NCBI RefSeq assembly: GCF_020097135.1
Contig: NZ_CP083608.1
Location: forward strand, 1-64,000
Reading direction: 5' to 3'
DNA from: Macrococcus armenti
GTDB taxonomy: Bacteria > Bacillota > Bacilli > Staphylococcales > Staphylococcaceae
DNA length: 64,000 nt
Position numbers and translations under genes: made by a program. Position 1 is the first letter of the stretch; every line of letters starts with the position of its first letter. Below the pieces are notes generated by a model. It was not told the DNA's origin and did not search any database. It saw only the letters and a list, made by a program, of their open reading frames with translations. Below are positions 34,113-42,697 of this stretch, piece after piece.

Positions 34113-34943
34113 TTAATTAGAGTTATAACCAAACTGTCGACTTTGCAATGCTTCCTTCCAGTACGACTCTCTCTGTAGAACTAACTTGTCGTCAACTTTC
34201 CCATTATAGTTTTCAAGTATTGTATATTGGAAATTTTCCTTAACATAGTCAAATCCTTTTTCTTCTACTAATGCTACCAACTCTTTATTACCACCATGAC
34301 CGTTAGCTACATAGTTAGACCATCTGGTAAGCAACATTTTACTCATACTCGTTGCTGAACCAACGTACAACTTACCATTACTTTTATCTGTAATGAGATA
34401 AACTGCTTTTTGATTTTCAAGGGCAGCAATCCAGTCACGTTTACCACGATGAATAATTGTAGCGAGTTGTTGATAGGATAACTTAACTTTGTCATAACCC
34501 GGGAAATCATCACCGTCATATATAGTGGGTAATATCTGTTGAACAACTAATTCTTGGTGTAAGTCTTTGTAAAAGCGCCCTTGAGCCATGAAAGATTTCT
34601 TAAATTTGATGATAACTCGTCCATAATATTGTTCGTATTGTGGGAGTTCAACACCTTCATAATTGATACCTTCTAAAACATCTAGCTCTTTAGTCACTTT
34701 CTTAATCGTCGTAAGTAACCACGTATCGTATGAAAGTTTGAGTAAACATACTGCAGTCTGACCTACATTAAAGTACCTCGATTTGTTCCTCCAAAATAGC
34801 CATTGTGTATTCACTTCTTCAGGGTTTTGCTTAAATACTTCCATAGGATCAACAAAGCCATTTGATTGGTTGAACTTGATTTTCACAAGATTCATTTCTT
34901 CTTCTGTAAAACCAAGTAAATCATTAATTTTTATTTGCGACAT
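34113..34943 (-). CDS. GIY-YIG nuclease-family protein
   Basis: 276 residues. The GIY-YIG domain is C-terminal (about 175-270): AVYLITDKSNGKLYVGSA carries the variant VYL-YVG motif, and downstream are a conserved Arg (LLTRW) and Glu (QRESYWKEA). The N-terminal ~170 residues are of unknown type and may recognise substrate. GGGG lies upstream of the ATG. It stands alone on the minus strand, divergent from the AlbA_2 operon. Restriction or mobile-DNA roles are both possible. Confidence 0.82.
   Translation of the reverse strand: MSQIKINDLLGFTEEEMNLVKIKFNQSNGFVDPMEVFKQNPEEVNTQWLFWRNKSRYFNVGQTAVCLLKLSYDTWLLTTIKKVTKELDVLEGINYEGVELPQYEQYYGRVIIKFKKSFMAQGRFYKDLHQELVVQQILPTIYDGDDFPGYDKVKLSYQQLATIIHRGKRDWIAALENQKAVYLITDKSNGKLYVGSATSMSKMLLTRWSNYVANGHGGNKELVALVEEKGFDYVKENFQYTILENYNGKVDDKLVLQRESYWKEALQSRQFGYNSN
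34494..34507. other. Noc-binding-site-like sequence
   Basis: ATAACCCGGGAAAT matches the B. subtilis Noc site ATTTCCCGGGAAAT at 12 of 14 positions. CCCGGG is rare in this AT-rich DNA. It lies inside the GIY-YIG gene. Tentative. Confidence 0.35.
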
Positions 34944-35056
34944 AATTGATGCCCCTTTTCTAATTAAGTAATATAATCATATCAAACAAGCGTGATTGTG
35001 AGATAATAGAATTGAAAATAATTGATACAAATTATCAAAATTTGGTGGTGAATGAA

Positions 35057-36250
35057 ATGGACGATAGGCTATTAACTCAAACTATAAGCGATCTAATTGA
35101 TTTGAAATATGAGGGTGGCTATTGGGATTACAAACAAGAACATCATTCAAAAGAAAATAATCACAAATTACTGCATGATATTATCTGTCTTGCTAATAAC
35201 CTTGAAAATAGAGAAGCATACCTCATTATTGGTGTAGACGATAATGGAAAAGTTGTTGGTTTTAAAGGTGATAGTTTTAGAAGGAATCAGCAGCAGTTAA
35301 ATGATTTAGTAAGACATAAAAGATGGGAAGGTTATGGTGCGCCTAATATTAGACTTCGTACTATAAATATTGAAGGAATAGAGGTTGATGTAATAGTTAT
35401 TCAGCAATCTATCCATGTACCATATACATTGGGAGAAGATATTAAGCCTAAAGGACAAAAGAATACATTCTTAAGAAAACATACCATATATACAAGGAAT
35501 CAAGATAGCAATACTCCACATAATGGAGCTGCTACAATTACTGAGGTAGAACATTTGATGAAGATTAGATTAGGCATATTGCCTAATCCAATAGAAAGAA
35601 TTAGAAGATATATTGATGACGTGGAAAACTGGAAATTAATTAATTCTAATTATGAGGGTATGTCCTGGTACTATCTATTACATCCTGAATTTACGATTGA
35701 ATTATTAGATGAAGAGGAAGATGAGAATGCTAGCCCTCCTAATTTTTCTTTCGTTCAAATAAATGGGAGAAATTCTAAATTAAAGATTAATTTAAAGTAT
35801 CATTCGACAATACTATATAAAGATTTTGCAAGGTATGTTGATGAAGCACGAGGAATTGTAGTATATCCCGATTTTTCAGCATTGAATGCATTTAAGTTAG
35901 GTAGTAAATTTACTAATACTTTTGATTATTATATTAAGAACTCAATTAAAATACAGCTTTCATCATTTTTAATGAAATTAAATCGTTTAGATAGAGAAGG
36001 GTGTTTATGGGAAAGGCATCTTTCCTATATACCTATTTTTATAGACGCAGATGAGATGAATGAAGTTAAATCAATTATTAATAAAAACTCTGATCAAGCT
36101 ATGATAGATGTTACTCATTACAAAGAAGAAGTAAGTATATCAGGTTATAATACAGGTTTAACTGATGATGAAAGGGAGTTCGTAAAGCAAGATTTGGCAA
36201 CAAATTTAATGGTAATTAATAAGATAAAAGAATATAGAGAAACTATTTGA
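35057..36250 (+). CDS. AlbA_2 (Schlafen-type AAA_4) domain protein
   Basis: About 397 residues. Residues ~10-150 form an AlbA_2 domain: DYKQEHH near the start, the CLANNLENREAYLIIGVDDNG core, and a later VDVIVIQQS strand. AlbA_2 domains bind nucleic acids or nucleotides and recur in defence and regulatory proteins. The C-terminal ~240 residues are unassigned. ATG 35057 follows GGTGGTGA; the TTG at 35012 lacks a good site. First gene of a probable four-gene operon with GNAT, EVE-HNH and an unknown protein. Confidence 0.8.
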   Translation: MDDRLLTQTISDLIDLKYEGGYWDYKQEHHSKENNHKLLHDIICLANNLENREAYLIIGVDDNGKVVGFKGDSFRRNQQQLNDLVRHKRWEGYGAPNIRLRTINIEGIEVDVIVIQQSIHVPYTLGEDIKPKGQKNTFLRKHTIYTRNQDSNTPHNGAATITEVEHLMKIRLGILPNPIERIRRYIDDVENWKLINSNYEGMSWYYLLHPEFTIELLDEEEDENASPPNFSFVQINGRNSKLKINLKYHSTILYKDFARYVDEARGIVVYPDFSALNAFKLGSKFTNTFDYYIKNSIKIQLSSFLMKLNRLDREGCLWERHLSYIPIFIDADEMNEVKSIINKNSDQAMIDVTHYKEEVSISGYNTGLTDDEREFVKQDLATNLMVINKIKEYRETI

Positions 36251-36285
36251 GAAGATAAAACAGACATTTAGGGGATGTGTCACTA

Positions 36286-36786
36286 ATGGTAACTATTGAA
36301 ACGGAACGTTTAATCCTACGTGAGCTAAGAGAAGATGACAAAGTAAATCTAGCTAAAGTCCTCTCTAATCCTATATCTATGCAATACTATAATCATCCGT
36401 TTAATGAGCATGAGGTTGAAGAATGGATTAAGTGGAATATCGAAAATTATGTTACATATGATTGTGGTCTATGGGCTGTTATTCTGAAAGAAGATGGAAC
36501 TTTTTTAGGTGACTGTGGTATAACGATGCAAAATATTGATGGAGAGGTTCTACCCGAGATTGGATTTCATATTATTAAAGGATACTGTAATAAAGGTTAT
36601 GCAACTGAAGCGGAGAAAGCATGTATGAAATATGCTTTTAATGTTTTGGGATTTGAAAAAATATATTCATATTCAACTATAGATAACTTGCCATCTCAAA
36701 AAGTAGCATCAAAAATAGGAATGAAAAAACATAAAGTTTTTGATAAGAACGGTATACAACACATTGCTCATATTATAGAGGAGTGA
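36286..36786 (+). CDS. GNAT acetyltransferase (RimJ/RimL-like)
   Basis: 166-residue GNAT protein: TERLILRELREDD at the N-terminus, acetyl-CoA binding region KGYCNKGYATEAEKACM, and IYSYSTIDNLPSQKVASKIGM at the C-terminus. These motifs are typical of the N-terminal ribosomal-protein acetyltransferase subgroup. ATG 36286 is preferred over GTG 36277, which overlaps the AGGGGATG site. It sits between the AlbA_2 and EVE-HNH genes with short gaps (35 and 8 nt), so is likely co-expressed. Substrate unknown. Confidence 0.85.
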   Translation: MVTIETERLILRELREDDKVNLAKVLSNPISMQYYNHPFNEHEVEEWIKWNIENYVTYDCGLWAVILKEDGTFLGDCGITMQNIDGEVLPEIGFHIIKGYCNKGYATEAEKACMKYAFNVLGFEKIYSYSTIDNLPSQKVASKIGMKKHKVFDKNGIQHIAHIIEE

Positions 36787-36794
36787 AGGATATC

Positions 36795-37562
36795 ATGAAG
36801 TATTGGATAATACCTTGTAATATAAAATCATACGATGTAATAGGTGCTTTTCAATCATTGAAATCTATTGATTGGAAGCAAAGTAGGAACCTCAAGTCAG
36901 CTGAAGTAGGGGATATGGTATTAATTTATGTATCAGCCCCATATTCATGTATTAAGTATGTATGTAAAATTAAAGTGGTTAATAAACCAAAAGTAACGAT
37001 TGATGATAGAAGTTTTGTTATCAATGGTGAAAATTATGTCGATTATGGAAATCATATGGAGTTAGAGTTAGTTAATGAACTTGAGGAGGGTTCTTTAAAC
37101 CTAAAAGCATTACAAGAGAATGGTATGAAAGGTGCAGTCCAAGGACCACGTACAGTAAAAGGAGAGCTATTAGATTTTGTTTTGAGACATTTACCTTCAG
37201 ATACTGAAGAATCTCAATCTGAAGAAATCTTGTTAGAGAACGTTATTTATAAAGAGGGTAAGATAATACAGCAATATGGAACTAGATATGAACGTAATCC
37301 AAATCTAAGAAAAAAAGCGATTGAAATACATGGTGTGACTTGTAAAGGTTGTGGATTTAATTATGAAGAAATGTATGGAGAAATTGGTAAAGGATTTATT
37401 GAGATTCATCATATAAAACCAATGTCCAGTATAAAAGAGGAAATAATAGTTGATCCAAAAACTGATTTAGTACCATTATGTTCAAATTGTCATAAGATGG
37501 TTCATAGAAAAAAAGAAAAGCTACTAACAATTGAAGAATTGAAGCGGTTAATTTCAAAATAA
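36795..37562 (+). CDS. EVE-HNH nuclease, probable modified-DNA restriction enzyme
   Basis: 255 residues. Residues 1-135 resemble an EVE domain (PUA-like reader of modified bases): MKYWIIPCN and VGDMVLIYVSAP. A C-terminal HNH nuclease follows: Cys183/Cys186 (CKGC), His205-His206 (IEIHHIKP), Cys229/Cys232 and His233 (CSNCH). The EVE-HNH fusion is known from type IV-like restriction of modified cytosines. ATG 36795 chosen; a GTG at 36783 overlaps the GNAT stop. Fits a defence role together with its neighbours. Confidence 0.85.
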   Translation: MKYWIIPCNIKSYDVIGAFQSLKSIDWKQSRNLKSAEVGDMVLIYVSAPYSCIKYVCKIKVVNKPKVTIDDRSFVINGENYVDYGNHMELELVNELEEGSLNLKALQENGMKGAVQGPRTVKGELLDFVLRHLPSDTEESQSEEILLENVIYKEGKIIQQYGTRYERNPNLRKKAIEIHGVTCKGCGFNYEEMYGEIGKGFIEIHHIKPMSSIKEEIIVDPKTDLVPLCSNCHKMVHRKKEKLLTIEELKRLISK

Positions 37563-37603
37563 GTATAGTAATATATAGGGGTATTAATAAGAAAAACAGA
37601 GAA

Positions 37604-38149
37604 TTGCACTCTAAGTTGAATGAAGCGGTTAATAAAATTAATAATTCATTTAGATTTTTTCAAAGTAGACAAGCTGAGATAATGGCAAATAAATCGGAAT
37701 TAATAATTAAGGGAAATAAAATTGAATTAGAACTGTTAAATAATATTGGTAATGAAGGCATTAAAAGAGGATGGGCATTTACACAAAAAATATCATATGA
37801 ACTTCAGTATTCCATAATAATGAATGAAATAGAAGGTAAAAGTAATTCAGATAATTACAAAATATTATTAGAATCAGTATACAAAAGCGTAATGGATGAA
37901 TTAGCGGATATTCTAGATGGGCAAGGATCACATTATTTGAAGAACCAATGGGAATTAGTTGAAAATAATATGCTAATACAATTTGTGCCTTATCACATGA
38001 TTTTAATCGAAAAGTTAATGAGGGAGACAATAAATCCTTCAGAAAATGATAAATTTATATCGAATGCAAATCTTCGTAATAAGATGAAAGAGAAAGTTAA
38101 TATTATTGAGAAGCATATCGAAAAAAATACCATACGAAAACATGAATAA
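37604..38149 (+). CDS. Protein of unknown function, end of the AlbA_2 operon
   Basis: 181 residues, mostly helical by composition, no signal peptide or membrane segment, no family I recognise. It begins 41 bp after EVE-HNH. The start is unclear: TTG 37604 has no strong site, in-frame ATT 37583 lies too near AGGGG, and ATG 37682 (MANKSELIIK) would be a later start. Co-transcription with the three upstream genes is likely from spacing. Confidence 0.55.
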   Translation: MHSKLNEAVNKINNSFRFFQSRQAEIMANKSELIIKGNKIELELLNNIGNEGIKRGWAFTQKISYELQYSIIMNEIEGKSNSDNYKILLESVYKSVMDELADILDGQGSHYLKNQWELVENNMLIQFVPYHMILIEKLMRETINPSENDKFISNANLRNKMKEKVNIIEKHIEKNTIRKHE

Positions 38150-38461
38150 CTTCGATTTTTCAATGAATTTATTGTCAAAAACATATAATACATTAATAAT
38201 GAAAGATTTATATTTGTCAGCTCATAGTCAAGAAAACAAAAATATTTAAATTATTAACCGCCAAAACGTTTTACACTATTATATAAATTTTGATGAGATT
38301 CATGAAAGAGATTTTCACCAACTAATGTTTGTAATTATATGTATGATAGATTTGTATTATCTATTACACGAAATTGAATTTGATTATTAATAGGTAGAGT
38401 CAGGAATACTCAATATAAAGTAAATCGTACAAATAGCTATAAAAGAAAAGGAGAGCATAAT
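38150..38461. other. 312-bp gap before the deaminase gene; possible coding remnant
   Basis: No intact gene. On the minus strand, 38254-38390 reads a segment that looks coding (TLVGENLFHESHQ and a C-terminal KRFGG before two stops), interrupted by a stop upstream. I do not recognise the family. A GAGAG site before the deaminase lies at the right end. Confidence 0.3.
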
Positions 38462-38842
38462 GTGAGTATCGAACAAAAATTATTTGATGAAGCTAAATCT
38501 TTTATTATTAAACGTTTCCCTAAAGGATGGGGAGGTGCTGCGGCGATGTATTCCAAGAAAGGTGAAATTTATATTTCAGTTGCTCCCGAGGTTATAAATA
38601 CTTCAACAGAATTATGTATTGAAACAGGAGCGATTTTAGAAGCTCATAAATTTGATGATATTATTACACATAGTATCTGTGTTGTAAGAGATGATGAAAA
38701 TAGTGAATTTAAAGTTTTAACACCATGCGGTACATGCCAAGAAAGATTACTTTATTGGGGGAACAATGTTAAGGTGGCTGTCACTAATGACAGTGATAAT
38801 TTAGAATATAAGTCATTAAGAGAGTTACAACCGTTCCACTGA
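38462..38842 (+). CDS. Cytidine deaminase-superfamily protein
   Basis: 126 residues with the zinc deaminase signature: LCIETGAI (metal-binding Cys and catalytic Glu) and TPCGTCQE (PCxxC). Resembles blasticidin-S-type or cytidine deaminases in size. GTG start with AAAGGAGAG 9-14 nt upstream. Substrate cannot be decided from sequence; nucleoside salvage or drug detoxification are both possible. Confidence 0.85.
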   Translation: MSIEQKLFDEAKSFIIKRFPKGWGGAAAMYSKKGEIYISVAPEVINTSTELCIETGAILEAHKFDDIITHSICVVRDDENSEFKVLTPCGTCQERLLYWGNNVKVAVTNDSDNLEYKSLRELQPFH

Positions 38843-38915
38843 ACAAATGCATATGATGATATCGAATATAAAGAGTATTTATAAAATCTAATTATAAATA
38901 GAGAGGAACAATTAA

Positions 38916-39587
38916 ATGAAAACATACATACTGCAACACGTACCATTCGAGAATCCAGGGATACTTGAAGAATTAAATGCAAAGGTTATTAAGTTATATG
39001 AGAATAATCATATCTTACCTGAGGAAAAGGATATCGATATGCTTATTGTACTAGGTGGTCCTATGAGTGTACATGATGATATTCCGTGGCTTAATCATGA
39101 GAAGGAACTAATAAAAGATTTGATAAAAAATAATAAGCCTTTACTTGGAATATGTCTTGGTGCTCAGTTAATCGCAGAAGTTCTTGGTGGTAAAGTTTAT
39201 TCTAACCCTAAAGGAAGGGAAGTTGGATTTGGTATTATTAACAAAGAAACTAATGAATACTCGTTCCTTCCTCAACAGTTAGATGTATTGCACTGGCATG
39301 GAGATACCTTCACATTACCTGATAAAGCAAAAAGACTATACAGTTCAACGCATTGTGAGAATCAAGCCTTTATCTATAATAAAAATGTGATTGGATTACA
39401 ATTCCATATGGAAACGACAAAAGAGACGTTAAGTGATTTGGTGGAAGCGGATCGTGAATATATAACAGGTAACGTTTTAAACAATACAGAGGAAGATACT
39501 ATGACATATGATATCTCTACTGAAAATCAGGAAGTATTACTAAGTATGGTGAATTACATAAGTGGAGGTCAACTAAGTGGAAAGTAG
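38916..39587 (+). CDS. Class I glutamine amidotransferase-like protein
   Basis: 223 residues. The catalytic triad is complete: Cys80 (GICLGAQ), His164 and Glu166 (LQFHMETT). GMP-synthase-like stand-alone GATase family, no synthetase domain. RBS AGAGGAA. It overlaps the following alpha/beta hydrolase by 11 nt. Possible peptidase or gamma-glutamyl hydrolase activity; the true acceptor is unknown. Confidence 0.87.
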   Translation: MKTYILQHVPFENPGILEELNAKVIKLYENNHILPEEKDIDMLIVLGGPMSVHDDIPWLNHEKELIKDLIKNNKPLLGICLGAQLIAEVLGGKVYSNPKGREVGFGIINKETNEYSFLPQQLDVLHWHGDTFTLPDKAKRLYSSTHCENQAFIYNKNVIGLQFHMETTKETLSDLVEADREYITGNVLNNTEEDTMTYDISTENQEVLLSMVNYISGGQLSGK

Positions 39588-40512
39588 AGTACATAAAGAA
39601 CTATTAGAAACATTTAAGAAACTGACACCGATGGATTTGTCGGAAGAAAAGCTTCCTTCAATACGAACAGCTAATAAACTGTTAATCAAGCCTTATATTG
39701 ATGAAGCGATTACTCAGAAAGAATACTTTGCCAAGTATGATGAGGAGGATATACAAGTTAGGCTTAAAGTCTATGCTCCTGTGAATCAGACAGATACATT
39801 ACCTGTGGTGTTATTCATCCATGGTGGCGGTTATATGTTTGGATCGGTAGAGGGTAACGATGCTAAATGTGCACGATATGTAAAAGACGTGAATTGTGTT
39901 GTAGTATCTGTAGATTATCGATTAGCACCAGAGAATCCATATCCTGCAGCAATTGAAGATTGTTATCTAGCACTTCAATGGATTGTTGAAAATAAAGATC
40001 AACTTAATATTGATGTTGATAGACTTGCAGTGGTTGGAGGAAGTACAGGTGGTGGACTAACGGCAGCCTTGTCATTATTAGCAAGAGATCGTAAAGGTCC
40101 AAAAATTAAGTTTCAGATGCCGTCATTCCCAATGATTGATGATAGTTGTACAACATATTCAAGTAATGAATTTAGTGATAAAAGAGTGTGGAGCAAGGAA
40201 CTGAATCAGTTTGCCTGGTCTATGTATCTGAAAGGTGTTGAAGGTGAGACACCTAAGTATGCTGCACCAATGCGTGAAACAGACTTTAGCAATTTACCAC
40301 CTACATATACAACAGTTGGTTCACTTGATCCGTTTAGAGATGAGACGATGAACTATGTAAGAGTATTAACAGAAGCAGGCGTACCTGTTGAGTTTCATTT
40401 ATATCCAGGTGGATACCATGAGTTTGAAGCGATGGTTCCTGATTCTGAGATAAGTAAAAGAGCTATATCAGATTCTATTAGAGCGCTAAATGAGGCTTTA
40501 AATACAAATTAA
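39577..40512 (+). CDS. Alpha/beta hydrolase of the hormone-sensitive-lipase type
   Basis: 311-residue esterase. Oxyanion motif HGGG at 82-85, nucleophile Ser156 in GGSTGG, acid Asp in GSLDPFRDE and catalytic His in GGYHEF near the C-terminus. GTG start with GGAGG about 8 nt upstream, overlapping the amidotransferase stop. Cytoplasmic; short-chain ester or acetylated substrates are typical for the family. Confidence 0.9.
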   Translation: MESRVHKELLETFKKLTPMDLSEEKLPSIRTANKLLIKPYIDEAITQKEYFAKYDEEDIQVRLKVYAPVNQTDTLPVVLFIHGGGYMFGSVEGNDAKCARYVKDVNCVVVSVDYRLAPENPYPAAIEDCYLALQWIVENKDQLNIDVDRLAVVGGSTGGGLTAALSLLARDRKGPKIKFQMPSFPMIDDSCTTYSSNEFSDKRVWSKELNQFAWSMYLKGVEGETPKYAAPMRETDFSNLPPTYTTVGSLDPFRDETMNYVRVLTEAGVPVEFHLYPGGYHEFEAMVPDSEISKRAISDSIRALNEALNTN

Positions 40513-40531
40513 TATGTAAGGGGTATTTGAA

Positions 40532-40618
40532 ATGTCGGAATATCTTTGGTTTGTTGTTTTCATACCATTATTTATTGCTTTAATAGTCGCATTTAATAAT
40601 AAAGATAATAATCAATAG
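40532..40618 (+). CDS. Small membrane protein, 28 residues
   Basis: ATG after AAGGGG (about 9 nt), then MSEYLWFVVFIPLFIALIV, a single transmembrane helix, and a hydrophilic AFNNKDNNQ tail. Clear ribosome-binding site and protein-like composition support a real gene, but no family is recognised. It sits between the esterase and mepB-like genes. Confidence 0.5.
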   Translation: MSEYLWFVVFIPLFIALIVAFNNKDNNQ

Positions 40619-40689
40619 ATGATTAGCTTTTCTTAAGAACCATTTTAGGTATGAGTATTATCCACTTAGTGATCTTTGGAGGTTTTATT

Positions 40690-41142
40690 TTGGAATCCAA
40701 TAATATATGGAATAAAATTTTTGAGGGTAGAGAAGTTGTTATAAAACAAGACAAATGGAACGAAGAGTATGAAGGTTTAAATATTTCAAGTGAAAATTTT
40801 AATTTTAAAAGTAGATTAGCAAAGAAAACTCCTAAGAAACCTGGATATTTCGTTGCTATATGGAAGAAAGATTCCCTTAATAAAAATATACCTTTTAATG
40901 AAGATGATATTGGCGATTACCTTGTAATTAATATTCTTGATGACTATAATGAAGGCCAGTTTGTTTTCCCTGTTTCGATCCTAATCGAAAAAGGTATTGT
41001 CAAAGCAGATAATTCAAAAGGCAAAATGGCTTTTAGAGTCTATCCGCCATGGGTCAAAGATTTGAATAAAACTGCAATGGTTAGTCAGAAATGGCAGACT
41101 GAACATTTTTATAAGATGGGTGAATATAAGTTTAATATGTAA
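40690..41142 (+). CDS. MepB-family protein
   Basis: About 150 residues, resembling staphylococcal MepB, whose gene accompanies the mepRA multidrug efflux locus; function unknown. Family marks are NEEYEGLN, SRLAKKTPKKPGYFVAIWKKD and GKMAFRVYPPW. TTG 40690 is used because GGAGG lies 8 nt upstream; ATG 40651 is in frame but poorly placed. No mepR or mepA is adjacent. Confidence 0.82.
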   Translation: MESNNIWNKIFEGREVVIKQDKWNEEYEGLNISSENFNFKSRLAKKTPKKPGYFVAIWKKDSLNKNIPFNEDDIGDYLVINILDDYNEGQFVFPVSILIEKGIVKADNSKGKMAFRVYPPWVKDLNKTAMVSQKWQTEHFYKMGEYKFNM

Positions 41143-41151
41143 TATATAGAG

Positions 41152-41190
41152 CAGTAGCGATTTAAAATTCTAATCGCTACTGTTTATTTT
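41152..41190. terminator. Bidirectional terminator between mepB-like and VOC genes
   Basis: GCAGTAGCGATT / AATCGCTACTGT stem followed by TTTATTTT. Confidence 0.75.
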
Positions 41191-41604
41191 AATATTTTTT
41201 GAGAAACTATCCATTAAATTCTCAAAATCTTCATCGCTAATATTCGATTCCGTTAATGTTATTTGATAACCATTAGGATTTACAATCGTCATTTCCTTCG
41301 CATTCCACGGCATCTGTTCTAACGATTGTAACACATACTTCTCGGATATCGACTTTGCTATTGTTTCAATATCATCAACAAGAATATTTATGAAACAGCC
41401 ATTACCACTTTTAAAGTCAACAGACTGAATCAGCATGATATCCTGATATTTTTCCAATCGCAAGTGATTCATAATAACTTCATTATTCTCATTACGAAAC
41501 TTGAATATACTTTGAAATCCTAAAGTGTGACGATACCACTTCTCAGCTTTTTTTATATCTTTTACCAGTATTTTATTAAACAGCGGTATTTGATAAAATT
41601 CCAT
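41170..41604 (-). CDS. VOC/glyoxalase-fold protein
   Basis: 144 residues with the vicinal-oxygen-chelate fold: LFNKILVKDIKKAEKWYRHTLGF at the N-terminus, CFINILVDDIET in the middle, and MTIVNPNGYQITLTE at the end. AAGGAGGTGATGAT precedes the ATG. Could bind or break down a small toxin or electrophile. Divergent from an Xre regulator across palindromic DNA. Confidence 0.82.
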   Translation of the reverse strand: MEFYQIPLFNKILVKDIKKAEKWYRHTLGFQSIFKFRNENNEVIMNHLRLEKYQDIMLIQSVDFKSGNGCFINILVDDIETIAKSISEKYVLQSLEQMPWNAKEMTIVNPNGYQITLTESNISDEDFENLMDSFSKNIKINSSD

Positions 41605-41635
41605 ATCATCACCTCCTTACCTATATCGTAAGGTA

Positions 41636-41648
41636 TAACGTGACGTTA
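41636..41648. promoter_or_regulatory. TAACGT-G-ACGTTA palindrome upstream of the VOC gene
   Basis: Perfect 6-bp inverted repeat with one-base spacer, 32 bp upstream of the VOC start. Candidate operator. Confidence 0.4.
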
Positions 41649-41657
41649 GAGTAAAGA

Positions 41658-41735
41658 AGGAAATACTATTTTTTATAGGAATTTTGAAATATTTGATACA
41701 GATATCTAATTGGTCATAGTATTTCCTAGGAAATA
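41658..41735. promoter_or_regulatory. Repeated operator-like sites upstream of the Xre gene
   Basis: AGGAAATACT at 41658-41667 recurs inverted as AGTATTTCCT at 41718-41727, and the latter is part of the perfect 16-bp palindrome TATTTCCTAGGAAATA (41720-41735). Two related sites 60 bp apart suggest regulator binding, perhaps by the Xre protein itself. Confidence 0.5.
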
Positions 41736-41840
41736 ACGACTATAAAACATTTTATAGCCCTTATTCTGTTGTATTATAAAGATATTAGATAGCACGAAAT
41801 CTTTAATCAAGTTACGGTTAGTGTGAAGGAGCTGTTGAAC

Positions 41841-42413
41841 ATGGATGTAGGCAATCAAATTAGATATTACAGAAAAGAGAACGATTTATCTCAAGCAGAA
41901 TTAGCAGAAAAGATATTTGTTTCAAGTCAGACGATATCGAATTGGGAGAATGAAAGAAGTTATCCAGATTTACATAATTTGATTGAACTTGCTACTTTGT
42001 TTAACGTTTCTTTAGACCAACTTGTTAAAGGAGATGTTAAGATGATGAGAAATGCAGTGGATCACAGTAATATGGATAGTTACGGGAATTTAATGATGTT
42101 TTTTACATTATTAAGTGCTGTATCTTTTGGTGCTGCTTTAAAATTTAGTGATGGGTGGTTTGGTTTTCTTGTTCCGCTACTTTTGTGGATGATTTCATTT
42201 TATTTTGCCAATAAGATTGAGCGATTGAAGAAGAAGTATGATGTTCAAACATATAAAGAGATATTAGATTATATGGAAAACGGTGAAGTAATACAACATA
42301 CACCTAGAAATGAAAATAAATTTAAAAGGGAAAAAATAATAATCGTGTCATGTTTTACAGCAGCATATGGTATTCTAGTGCTTATTAGTATATTTCTATT
42401 CCAATTACTATAA
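41841..42413 (+). CDS. Xre-family regulator with C-terminal membrane segments
   Basis: 190 residues. N-terminal helix-turn-helix (about 1-65): IRYYRKENDLSQAELAEKI and QTISNWENERSYPDL. Then hydrophobic helices at about 85-125 and 160-188, making it a membrane-tethered regulator. ATG 41841 follows AAGGAG; the GTG at 41823 includes that site. Similar HTH-plus-membrane proteins regulate adjacent transport or immunity genes. Confidence 0.87.
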   Translation: MDVGNQIRYYRKENDLSQAELAEKIFVSSQTISNWENERSYPDLHNLIELATLFNVSLDQLVKGDVKMMRNAVDHSNMDSYGNLMMFFTLLSAVSFGAALKFSDGWFGFLVPLLLWMISFYFANKIERLKKKYDVQTYKEILDYMENGEVIQHTPRNENKFKREKIIIVSCFTAAYGILVLISIFLFQLL

Positions 42414-42426
42414 TAGGTATTTGAAT

Positions 42427-42477
42427 AAAACTCATAATCTTTTCACAATCGAAAAAGATTATGAGGTTTTTATTTTT
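42427..42477 (+). terminator. Terminator after the Xre gene
   Basis: AAACTCATAATCTTTT / AAAAGATTATGAGGTTT stem with T-rich tail. Confidence 0.85.
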
Positions 42478-42697
42478 TCTAGGATAGGTTATTCATCTAA
42501 TTTTGTCGTGAGCGATTAAAATGAGTTAGAACACCTTTTAGGTTTTAAGTTAGATATGCAAAAGGTTAAATATTATATTTTAGTGGATGAGCTCTTTTAA
42601 TGGAGATATAGTTATTAGCAATTAATTTTATTGTTGAAGTTGGTAGCAGTAACGAATAAAGGTAGCACTAAATCAAATCAGTCGCTACTTTTAAACT
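42478..42697. other. Intergenic region before the tandem repeat
   Basis: No gene seen. It contains GGTAGCA and CGCTACTTTTAAAC fragments related to the following repeat. Confidence 0.4.

Noticed and set aside
38174-38260. Short plus-strand frame beginning MNLLSK
   Set aside because: No ribosome-binding site and low-complexity composition.
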